This document shows, piece after piece, positions 38,043 to 48,570 of a stretch of DNA of 64,000 nt. The DNA lies in the NCBI GenBank assembly GCA_026545225.1, contig CM048850.1, positions 25,845,797 through 25,909,796 of the forward strand, in the 5' to 3' direction. Made by a program: the position numbers and the translations under genes. Source of the stretch: Cornus controversa (taxonomy: Eukaryota; Streptophyta; Magnoliopsida; Cornales; Cornaceae). The notes under the pieces are model-generated. The model ran no database searches, was not told the DNA's origin, and saw only the letters and a list, made by a program, of their open reading frames with translations. Every line of letters begins with the position of its first letter. Within the stretch, counting starts at the first letter, position 1.

Positions 38043-38280
38043 ATGGCGACAATTTCCAGTGACGGTTGTGACCTTCCACGTGGAAGTGATGAGCTTTCGC
38101 CAGGTGTCCTAATTACGGGGTACTACAATGGCGACAATTTCCAGTGGCAGTTGTGACCTTCCACGTGGAAGTGATGAGCTTTCGCCAGGTGTCCCAATTA
38201 CGGGGTATTACAATGGCGACAATTTCCAGTGGTAGTTGTGACCTTCCACGTGGAAGTGATGAGCTTTCGCCAGGTGTCCT
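38043..38280 (-). repeat. 85-bp tandem repeat that includes an LTR terminus
   Basis: Copies start at 38043, 38128 and 38213 with atggcgacaatttccagtg. The first two end in attacggggta(t/c)taca, equivalent to the F1 terminus at 38027-38042. The third lacks that end. Confidence 0.9.
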
Positions 38281-40310
38281 ATACTCTCCTTAATCTTCTC
38301 ATTATTTGAAATACCCTCTACAATTTCGTGCATGATAGCATAAAACATAAAACATAGGGAATATCTACAACTGATAGCATACAAGCATAAAATAAAAGGA
38401 CAAAAGAAAAACAATTATAAATACTAAAAGAAAAATCTAACTGAAATAAATAATAATGTTAAATAAACATAATACGAGTCTGAACGATACAACTTAAAAG
38501 TCCCATAACTCAAGGACACCTTAACCAAAAATCATAAAAGTAAATACTTTACAAAAAGATCTAAGTCCCTACATTGAAGTCTAGTAAGGAATAGATGATT
38601 GTCACACTCTATGAACTTCACGCTCTAACCTCAACGTGGAAACTACATGAGACCTAGAATATCAACAAAGTGGATTAAACTCTTGAGAAAGTTCCTTCTA
38701 CTATCACCGAACAGATAACCGATAAACATACCCTCTATATGAGGAAACAATAAAACATATAGATATAATATACCATTTATCATCTAATCTCATGTCCCAA
38801 AAATAATTAGAACTATGTTCTGAACCAACTCATCCATTATCACAATAAAAGCAGAACAAGTTTCTAAGTTCAAACAAGTGTCAATCCAAACATGTCGGAA
38901 CACATAACTAAATTTCTTAATATGTATTAAGCAATCCTGACATACCTATACCCGTATTTTAGTAATACCTTATTAGGTATTAGACAATCTTGACATGCCA
39001 CCAAATATAATGTATAAATACCTTATTAGGTATTAGGCAATCCCAACATGTCTAGCAATCCTGAGATGCTTCAAATATAATGTACAGATACCTTATTAGG
39101 TATTAGGGAATCCCGACATACTTGGCAATCTTGACATGCCTCCAAATATAATGTACAGATACCTTATTAGGTATTTGACAATCCTGACATGCATTCAAAT
39201 ATATTGTACAGATATTTTATTAGGTATTTGGCAATCCTGACATGCCTCCATATTCCTTTTAAATTAATAATCTAACATACTTAAAGGCATGCTAATTAAT
39301 ATCATGACAACCCTATTGCCACATTAAATAATTAAACAAATAAAATAACACAACATACCATGAAAGTAAACGAGTTTAACATACTCTCATATACTGATTT
39401 AAATATCTTACAATTAATCAAGTACGTTTATGATAACAAAGAAACAATTTAAGAAAAAAAGTATTTAATTAAAAAGAAAAATCCCAATAAAATCTACATT
39501 TCAATTTAAACATCAAATATATCTAAACCTATCTCTAGCCTAGGTTTTTGATTATAAATTGTCTTTAAAATGTCTTATTAAAATTTCTAAAACTTTTTGG
39601 TAATTTAAAATATACTAAAAATCCCAACTTTAAAGTAAACTTTTTGTGCTAAATCTGCAACCAAGGGAACTTATTTCATCTTCAAATTAAAGTCCCAAGT
39701 ATTTTCTGTCCGAAAAAGATAAATTTGAATTTTTAAAATTTTTCTGGACTTTAAAAGTAATTTAAAATATTTTTCCTATTTTTTTCCAGTTAAAAATGAT
39801 TTAAAAATAAAAAGGAAATATCTAAATATTTCGGACTAGGCCCAGTGGTTAGGCTTGGTGAGTGGGACCGGACCACCACTTTTCTGGTCCACGCCAGTGG
39901 CCGAAGCCGATCTCACACATCGACAGTGCGCGTGGGCATCGCACTGGTCGAAGCTTCTTCAACCTTCAGCCTGCGTGCACTATTCCAGTGCCTAGGCAGC
40001 CCCTTTTTGGTGGGTTTCAAGCCACTTCCTGCCATCAAACTCCATTTTTTTATACCAAAACACTTCTCTTGATCTAAGCTATGCATTGGTACCAAAATCT
40101 CCTCCATCTGCGGCCTAAATCAAAAAGTCCCAAATTCAAGTTTTAGGGTTCTTCAAATTCAAACTCCAAATTCCGTCAAATTACCCAACGATTTGCAACC
40201 AAACTAACAAGGATAATTTGGGAGAGTAAGATAAACAATTTAATCAGATCAGAATCTATCAAAAAAAAAGTTTAATTCGTCTATGAATTTCAAGTTTATA
40301 TATGTGTGTG

Positions 40311-40346
<36 letters not shown>

Positions 40347-41061
40347 CCTGCCTATATACCCATATATACTCGTATATACATATGAGAATTTACACCTTAG
40401 CCTTACCAAATTCGCAGATTATTCATGCATAATTAACGACAGCCCCCTTAACAGGTCTATACATACTAACACAAAATGATATACATGTATATACATACAC
40501 ATCAACTAAGGAAAAAAAAATCTATGTTTATAATTTCAAAGGGGAACTGAATAGATTGAACTTGCTTTATGATTTTGAGCAAAATCATCTTTCTCCCTTT
40601 TTTCGGCGTCTACCGTTCTCTCCCTGTCTGTGCTTAGGAACTACTGAACTCTAATTTTTATTTTCTTTATTCTATTATTTTTCTTTTCTGGAAAACCAAA
40701 ATAATTCCTAAATAATTAAAATAATAAATATAAATATATTTAGCCCACCTATATATAAATATATATAGCTCAACCCAATAGTCTAGCCCAACCTAAAAAA
40801 TAACTAAAAAGAAAAGGAAATGCAGCCCAAAAACCCACATATTTTATTTAAAAGAAGAATCTTCATTAAAAGCAAATATATCACAAACATCAAATATTTA
40901 AAATCAATCAACACTTAGCACCAATTATTTAACCATCTACATTAAACAAAACCTAGAACAGGCATTCATATAAATTAACTAAAGCATTTAAAACACCACA
41001 AAATAAATAATTTAAACAAATAAAAATCCAAATTAAATATCCTCAAATTACGAGGTATTAC
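38281..41061 (-). repeat. LTR-like block F2
   Basis: Ends in gaggtattaca at 41061. Holds a minisatellite at 38950-39250 with units like ccttattaggtattaggcaa. The left boundary was not located. No coding region recognised; a short frame at 39845-40072 is not shared with F1. Confidence 0.55.
38950..39250. repeat. About 57-75 bp minisatellite in F2
   Basis: Four to five imperfect copies containing ttattaggtatt and gacatgcctccaaatataatg. Shorter versions in F1 at 36605-36720. Confidence 0.8.
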
Positions 41062-41944
41062 ATTGTTCTTGCACGTTTGAGCCCATGTCTCCTTTTTAAT
41101 TTATAGAGCTTCAAATCAACAGTTCTCAAGTGACAGTTGCCAATGACTTTTCCAATAGAGGTTGAGGACTTTCACATAGTAATGATCATAATTTGTCACC
41201 TGTCTCATGTTCTCCTTGCTCTTCTCATAGTGCTTGTATGCTTGAGACAATGTCCTCCCATTTTATAAAGTATTTACTGCTAACAGTTCCAATGGCAGTT
41301 ACTAGCAATTGGGACTCCCACTAGAACCTCCCACGTGTCCTTCAAATAAAATAATGTCATGTGTCCCATGTTTTCCATGTTATTCTGAGCTTGTTCCCCA
41401 TATTTGAGCCACGTTCTACACTTCTTGCTACTTTTTAACATGATGGTAGATGCATTTTTAATTTGCTAAAAATTCTCACGCATCTTTCCAGTCAAATGTT
41501 GTCATGTGTCACATTTCTTAGAGTTATCTGATGGCACTTCCTATCTCCTTTTGTGGCCACTTCTTCTAGTTTTTAGGTACTTCCCTCAACTAACTCGTTC
41601 AGCTTTTTCCACGTGTACTTTTAACCACATTTTGAATCAATTAATTTGCCACATGTCACTCTCCTATTGGCTTTTTAGAAGCTGAAATTTCATGATGATA
41701 TCAACTTCCACAGGAAGTTGGCAGTGACAGTCTTCCACCGGAAAGTGGCAACAACAGTCTCCCAGTAAAAAATGGCTAACAATTTGGGTACTGTAGGTGT
41801 CATATAAACCCTACCACGTGGCATGTGGAATAGTCAAGAAACCATTGGCAAGCATGGCGGCCATGTCACATATTGAAAAGTCAAACATCAAAGACTTCTA
41901 AACTCGTCAAAAGAATCTAAAAGTGATAAAGGCCAAAAGAAGCT
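41062..41944. other. Non-coding sequence upstream of the D minisatellite
   Basis: Contains many ccacgtg-like and catgtgtcc words. The part near 41120-41230 resembles the flank that follows F1 (38213-38330). No gene seen. Confidence 0.45.
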
Positions 41945-42660
41945 TCTACAAGCCCTAACACTGTGCCGAAACAAATTAAGCCTCGAAACACATCCTTCGA
42001 GCACCATTACAAGCCTTGATACCATGTCAGGACAAATTGAGCCTCCAACACATCATTCAAGCACCATTCCAAGCCCTGACACCATCTCAGACCAAATTAA
42101 ACCTCGAACACATCTTTCGAGCACCATTACAAGCCCTGATACAATGCTTAGCCAAATTAAGCCTCGAACACATCATTCAAGCACCATTCCAAGCCCTGAC
42201 AGGCCAAATTAAGCCTTGAACACATCCTTCAAGCACCATTACGAGTCTTGACACTATGCTAAGCCAAATAAAGCCTCTAACACATACTTCGAGCACCATT
42301 ACAAGCCCTGACACCATGTCATGTCAAATTAAGCCTCGAGCACGATCACAAGTCTTAACACCATGCCCAGACAAATTAAGCCTCAAACACATCATTCGTG
42401 CACCACCACAGGCCCTAACATTGTATCAGACCATATAAGCCTCAAATGCACCCCTCGAGCACCATTGCAGAGGTTAACACCATGGTAGACCAAGGAAGCC
42501 TCTGACATAAATTTTGAGCACCATTACAGATCAGTACATCATGACAGACCGGACAAGCATTGAAAATACCTTTTGAGCACCACTGTAGGCCCTGATGGCA
42601 CACCAAGCTACATGGGCCTTGAGTAGTGCCCAAGTTCCAAATGTTTCTCGAGCACTAACA
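41945..42660 (+). repeat. 60-bp minisatellite (about 11 copies) in element D
   Basis: Unit of about 60 bp: aaattaagcctcgaacacat, then c(a/t)ttcgagcaccattacaag and a ccctgacaccatg segment. Copy order degrades to the right. Frames through it are translated repeats. Confidence 0.9.
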
Positions 42661-43266
42661 CCTTTCATCACATGACAAGCGAAGCTTAGTAGGATTTCCT
42701 TGTTTTGATGTAACTAAGACCTCTATGGGATACTTAGAGGGAATCTGGTTTGGAAGATGAGAAATAGAGAAGGTCCAACTCACTCAAGTGGGCCTAATAA
42801 ATGGGACAGTGAAAACATGTCGCGACAGTGACCCTTACAATCACCATTAATGCCCTCAACCACCATCACTGTGATTTAGCCAAATGCATTTAATGTACAC
42901 AAGAGCTAAACATGCCAAGGAAACTAAAGGGGCACGACGAACTGAGATATTAGACTCCTTAGATATCTAAGACATCATGACCTAAGTTCTTAAGGTCCTG
43001 GATAATGATTAACCTGATTTGAATCCATCGGCTGTAATATGAGAAACCCCAGCACCACAAAGAGAAGAGCCTCAATAAATTCTAAGGCAAGAAAAAGGAA
43101 GAGGAAAACAATGTCACACAGCAACATTCCTACATTCACAATCGTCCTCATTAATTAGATTTACTTATCTTCCTTCCTCTAGACATTCTTCTATAAATCC
43201 CTCACAATTGTATTGAATACCGTATTTATTATTATCACTACATTTTAGCAACGAACCCCTATATTT
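42661..43266 (+). repeat. Probable end of the element D 5' LTR
   Basis: Non-coding, with cttctataaatccc (about 43188) as a possible TATA context. It directly precedes a tRNA-Arg primer site. The LTR start was not located, and no matching LTR was found downstream, so this is tentative. Confidence 0.45.
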
Positions 43267-43285
43267 TGGCGACTCCACATGGGTG
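43267..43285 (+). promoter_or_regulatory. Primer binding site of element D (tRNA-Arg type)
   Basis: tggcgactccacatgggtg. The first 12 bases equal the complement of the 3' end of plant tRNA-Arg(ACG), a primer known from Ogre elements; the rest is diverged. Confidence 0.65.
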
Positions 43286-45292
43286 TATCGATACAAAAAG
43301 ATGGAACCAGAAAACTTACCACCACAATATCCTTTACCGGACATCATACCACTAGATGTCACCAGCAATATCACCATTAGATGCACCACTACCTGGGTGG
43401 GACTATAATAGATGTTGTATATGCAATGTGCATCCAAATCAGCGAGCTTCAGACTAGCCTTAGCCAATTGGGTGAGAGGATAATCCAATGGAACACTACT
43501 CAATATCGTATTGAAGAGATTCATACTTTGATAAAACAATCAGCCATTTAGAAGAGGCTAATCAATCAAAGCTCTAGTGTGCAAGGTTCGGCTTATCAAT
43601 TAAATACCTAACAAGCTGACCAATTAAAATAGACAGGTCCAATACTACCTTCATCTCAGCCTTCTGCACACGTCAGACTACCGTGGTGCAGTTCTTAGCC
43701 AGTTAGAGTGAAAAACCAGCCACTAATCGAGGCTATGAACAAACGATAGTATGATAATCCGAATCCACGACAGCAATTAATTCCTCTGAATAACCCCTTA
43801 GGTCTAATCGACCCAGAGGGCAATGGTAATATATAAAGAAGGTCAGATCTATCGATTACACTAGCAGTCGGGGGGCAGGCTGAGAATCATCAACCACCAA
43901 AGTAGCATGATTATGATAAGCAAAATCAGTCAACAAGGCTTCGAAAAAGCTTGCCAATGATTTCATCAGAAGTTTAGCCATAACTGAATACTTCTTTATA
44001 CCAATAACTATCACCGGTGGTACATCAATCACTACCAAAAAATCAACTACATCAAACCATTTCAAAGAACCAACATCCATCTATAGTGCGGTAGCCATTA
44101 GCCATGTGTTCATCCACCAAGTCCACATAGAGCCCCACAATATCTTCCTTCTAGAGAACCTCTAGACCCAGGGAGCAACCATGTTTGGTGGAGCCACTCA
44201 AATCCAACATTTGTCTTAAATCCTCAGCAAAGTTATTTTCTTCCAATTATGGAAGAAGACCCAAGTAAGGGTTTCGATAGAGAAACCATGGCCAATCAGC
44301 CATGTATTTGCTTTGAAATGAAGAACTTCATCCTCCACATAAACCTCTAGACCTTGGGGGGCAATGAGATTCAATAGAGACGAAGGCAGCCTCATGGAAG
44401 AAAATGAATTGACCATTTAATACACAATTTTATGTGGTCGATTTCATTCTTCCTATTGACAATTGTGTGATAGGAATACCAGAATCAGCTAGTACAAAAA
44501 AGAGCTTGGCTGATGACAAGTCCAAAGACTCTCTGAAAAACATTGCTCAACCAATGATCAAGATGAGTCTAAAGGGGCAAAGTATATCCGATCAGCCATG
44601 TATTTGCTTAGAAAATGAAGAACTTCATCCTCCACGTAAGCCTCCGGACCTAGGGGGCAACGAAATTGGATATATGTGAAATTAGACACATAAAAGAAAA
44701 TAAATTGGCCAGTGAATGCAAAGTTGTATGTGGCCGATTTCAAGTTGTATAATGAAAATTATAAGACTGGAATACAAACATCAGCCAGTGTGAAAAAGAA
44801 CTTGGCTGATGCTGACTTGACATAATTGCTCAAAGATATATATGTCGGCTGAGGATTGAACTTCATTGGCTGATAGATGATGAAATTCAAGTATATTGGG
44901 ACAATATCATTCTACAAGTAGCTCGATCGGCCAACATGACATTGTATAATAATTTGATTCTGGCCGATCTTAATTGTGCTATGATAAATATAGGTATACG
45001 GCTAGCCGATGGGTATCAGCCAACGTTTTATCAGGCTGCGCAAGGATCGTTATCAACCATCTATAAAGGGAAGAGTGGAAGGTCGTGATCAGCCAGTGTA
45101 GTAGAGCTGACTTGAAATAAAGACCACCTTAATGGTGATCCAGAATAAAGAAAGTGCACATTGTTTTGAAGTCCTGTTGTTTGTGATTCCCTTACCAGTC
45201 CTAGTTCAATCAGCCATGGTTATGAAAGTTTCCTTCCAATATAATTTTAAATTTTAAAAATCTTGTTAGTCTGATCAGTCATAAGACATTTA
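43286..45292 (+). other. Non-coding interior of element D with about 295-bp repeats
   Basis: No gag or pol was recognised. A unit with 'cagccatgtatttgctt', aacttcatcctccac and a g(g/c)gggcaa(c/t) word appears at about 44297 and 44593, with a partial copy near 44120. The word atcagcca or its complement recurs throughout. This fits an Ogre-type hypervariable 3' region without the coding part. Confidence 0.55.
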
Positions 45293-45307
45293 AAATTGGG
45301 AGGCAAT
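45293..45307 (+). promoter_or_regulatory. Polypurine tract before the LTR at 45308
   Basis: aaattgggaggcaat precedes tgttgacaccc, the LTR start type common in Ogre/Tat elements. Confidence 0.6.
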
Positions 45308-46695
45308 TGTTGACACCCAAAAGTGGCACATGACTGCCACTTTGGTATTGACATGGGCAGAAATTAATATATACTTGGAAAGAGAAACAAATTAACCAAT
45401 AGATATTAGTGGAATTAGGCTATATAAAGATTCCATAGAAATGATGACTCTAAAGGCTAATAGGAATAGAATAGATATATATATAGATATATATGTATAT
45501 AGTTAATCAGTTTACATTGAAGATGGGCTCTTACAAGGGTATGCTACATTATTCGGAATATATTTGCTAAATGGACTCTATGAAGGCTGACAACTGTGAA
45601 TAATAGGTTGATACGGGAAAAGCTGGCTGAGTGCATAAGTCCAAGTATGACTTGGACTCTATAGGGGTGTAAGGGATAGAGTCATTCACACTTTGGACTC
45701 TAGATTAAGTTTAGGTATTGGTGAAGTTTTCATGGATAAGGACTCTTATAATCAAGTTACTACTATAAAGTTTGCTATACAGAATATACGTATAACATGG
45801 CCTGTGTTTATGCATGGGTTAGTTTGTATTGGATAAGGATTCTTCTAAAGATTGATTACATTGGAAAACTTTGGTGAATCAAGGACTCTGTACAGGTGAA
45901 GGCTCACGGCTACAACAGGCTAACTGTGTGGATCATTCCAAGTGTGACTTGGACTCTTTGGAAGTTTAGGAGATGATCAATATCAGCTTGTTACATACAG
46001 GATCGATTATACAAATGTCATGTTAATACGCTACAATCAAGGGGATTTGAAGGCACGCTGCATTAGGATATATTTTATTTATTTCCTTTTATATATATTT
46101 TTTATTTCATTATTATCTTGTAACTTAGGGTTAGATACAATGATGTAATTTTTTTTATAAATAAATGAAAGGAGTTTTGTATTAGGGGCTTCCCACAACC
46201 ACAACAAAACAATGCATTAGGATATATTTTATTTATTTCCTTTTATATATCTTTTTTATTTCATTATTATCTTGTAACTTAGGGTTAGATACAGTGATGT
46301 AATTTTTTCTATAAATAAATGAAATGAGCTCTGTATTTGGGGTTTCCCACAACCACAACAAAATAGTTACATTACGTACAATCCCTCTCTCTCAATATTC
46401 TCTCAGGATATTGTTTAGATCCTTACTCGATCTACATCTCCCTTAATTTTCTTTCTCTCAGTCTCCTAAGATCAGTCCATCTGTCTATTTCTCCCTCAGT
46501 TTCTACCTCCCTCCTTGCAACGATTTAGTCTCGCAATTCTTTGTGCACAAGTTAAAAGTCCTCTTAGTTAAGGCAAGAAAGAACTCAATAGGGAGTTTTG
46601 TATTCTCCCTCCCTAGCAAATTGTCTGATCCAACACAACCACCAAATGAGATACTTGTGTTCGACCAATTGTTTACATTAAGCTGACACCACGCC
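45308..46695 (+). repeat. LTR of element D or a related Tat/Ogre element
   Basis: Starts tgttgacaccc. Holds two core promoters in a 154-bp direct duplication (46060-46365). The end is uncertain; a tttggcacgcc word at about 46695 resembles a primer site seen in other Tat elements. It is not similar to 41945-43266, so these may be two different elements. Confidence 0.5.
46060..46365 (+). repeat. 154-bp tandem duplication with duplicated TATA box
   Basis: Two copies starting gcattaggatat at 46060 and 46214. Each contains tataaata (46156-46163; 46310-46317) and ends near cccacaaccacaacaaaa. Confidence 0.9.
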
Positions 46696-46699
46696 TTTG

Positions 46700-47273
46700 G
46701 CACGCCTGCAAACACTAATAATTAATCTACATGCCTAGGCTGACTAATTAAGATGGAACAAACACAGTCCCTTTCCTAGAGATGCCTCATCCGTCCCTCC
46801 CCTCTCTCTTCCATCCAATTTTTCATACCTCCAACCAAATGGAGCATAAGAGAAGAAGCAGCATCCTTAGTGAATCTAGAAAGAAAGAAATCTTTTAAGT
46901 TGGCAATGACTTCAAGCAATCTGCTAGTACCCCCGAACTGACCCCACTTTGTCTTCAATGCAACCAAAACAAAATCTCCATGCATGTTCGGTGAAATGCG
47001 ATGAAGTCAAATTCTTAATGCCAAGTCAATTGGAAATTGACTTGAACAATTCATATCTGTCATAACGACCACATTTGATAATTATCATAAATTTTTAAAG
47101 CAAAATTATAATTTTTCTGAAGCTACCTGATACATCAAGTTTGCCAACAGAAGTAAATTTATCATTTCCATAATTAAATTCTCCGAAAATAATGAAATAG
47201 GGGGCCCATTCTTCATTCATTACCAAGCCATCCCTTCAACGAATTAAATCTTATCTTTTTTTCTAATCAAACT

Positions 47274-47306
<33 letters not shown>

Positions 47307-47534
47307 TAGTCATATGATCGATTATGACTTCTTCTTACCATGCACTTTTCAATTAATTAGATTCTCTTACTTAGAACTTTTTAGATTTATGCATGACAAC
47401 CAAAGTTTAGGCTCAACCATTGAACTAATGAGTGTAGTGATACTGACGTGTAGTATCAACTACCTACATGGGTGAAGTTCTTTAACATACCTTAGCCGTT
47501 TTAGACTACTAAAGGCCTCGGCCATATTGGCAGT
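46700..47534. other. Unassigned sequence
   Basis: No feature recognised apart from a short TA tract near 47276-47307. A 70-codon minus frame at 46776-46985 has no recognised family. Confidence 0.4.
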
Positions 47535-47880
47535 ACAGTTGGGGTGCCATTATATACAGATCTTGCAACAGAAAGGAGAACAAAAGCTCAAGTTTGCCCA
47601 ACTGTGCATTGAAGTTGACATAAGCAAACTCCTCCTAAAAGAAATTCAGCTTAAAATGGGAAAACTTCTATGTTGACATCAAGATCGAGTATCAGTGGCT
47701 ACCTAAATTCTGTCATAAATGCAACCAACCTAACAGTAGTGATGATTCTTGCCCCCTCAGTACCTCTCGAAAGGATGATAGCCTAGTTGATCCCAATCAA
47801 AACAACAATTGGATCACCATTAGAAGGAGAAGGAGAAAGACTTCCTCTGTTAATGATGTCGGTTCTCCCCCTTCCCCTTG
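47535..47880 (+). pseudogene. LINE ORF1 fragment (zinc-knuckle region)
   Basis: Readings in shifted frames: YTDLATERRT, LKFAQLCIEVDISKLLLKEI, then YQWLPKFCHKCNQPNSSDDSC (a C-x2-C-x4-... knuckle as in plant LINE ORF1 after the 'EYEWLP' motif), followed by basic RRRRRK. At least two frameshifts. The end is cut by the CACTA terminus at 48121; 47880-48120 is Pro-rich continuation. Confidence 0.7.
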
Positions 47881-48120
47881 CATTCCTCCATCCCCACCCA
47901 CCAACCTCACCAATAAACCATTTCACCTCCTTTAACCATCTGATACCATACCACACTCAATTCATCTCTCTAAGGAATATATCCCCACTAACCCAAAACC
48001 CCATTTTCATGTTATCTCTTCCTCAATTGCATCTTCTCAACCCCAATTTGGAAATTTATCCAACAAAAGTGCAAATTCCACATCCACATTTCCATTTGGA
48101 ACCGGCTAGTTTGTTTAATG

Positions 48121-48570
48121 CACTACAAAAAATTTGGCTTTTAACGACAGGCTTTTTATGGCGGGCCGCATAGCCTGTGGTAAAAAGAAATTTTTTACTG
48201 CGGGCCTAGATAACCCACCGTAGAAAATACTTCTTACGACAGTCCTATATTGCCCGCTGTTGAAAGTGACTTTCCACCATGGGCTAGGGCTATGGTGGAA
48301 AGTTTTATAATTATCACGGGCAAAGCCCGTGGTAGAAGGTCTTGTTTCTTTTAGAAAATTAATTTAATTTCGCGCTGATTTTTTTTTAAGAAAATTAAAC
48401 TTCGCGCTTTACCTGAACACGACACCCTATTCTCTCTCTCTCCCCCTTCCTTAAAACATTTGCTTACAGAAAAGAGGAAAAAAATGTACTCTATTGAGTG
48501 AGAGAGATATGGGTAGAGACCTCTAGAGAGAAACCGAGGGTGAGAGACTAAGAGAGAGAAAAGGGTTTCT
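48121..48570 (+). mobile_element. CACTA transposon left end (CACTA-1), truncated
   Basis: Begins cactacaaaaaatttgg, the CACTA terminal inverted repeat. Five imperfect 40-50 bp subterminal repeats with a gcgggcc...gtagaaa pattern follow to about 48340, then a promoter-like, CT/GA-rich leader. It inserted in the LINE fragment. It is joined at 48571 to the inverted gag piece of E4; no right end was found. Confidence 0.8.

Noticed and set aside
42016-42438. Overlapping frames with repeating peptide units
   Set aside because: The 60-bp minisatellite is a multiple of three, so several frames stay open by chance.
41945-42660. CRISPR-like array
   Set aside because: Contiguous degenerate units without unique spacers in a plant repeat context; it is a minisatellite.
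46695-46708. Primer-site-like word tttggcacgcc after the LTR
   Set aside because: Too short and the tRNA was not identified with certainty; used only as a hint for the LTR end.
46776-46985. 70-residue minus-strand frame
   Set aside because: No recognisable family, no supporting context.
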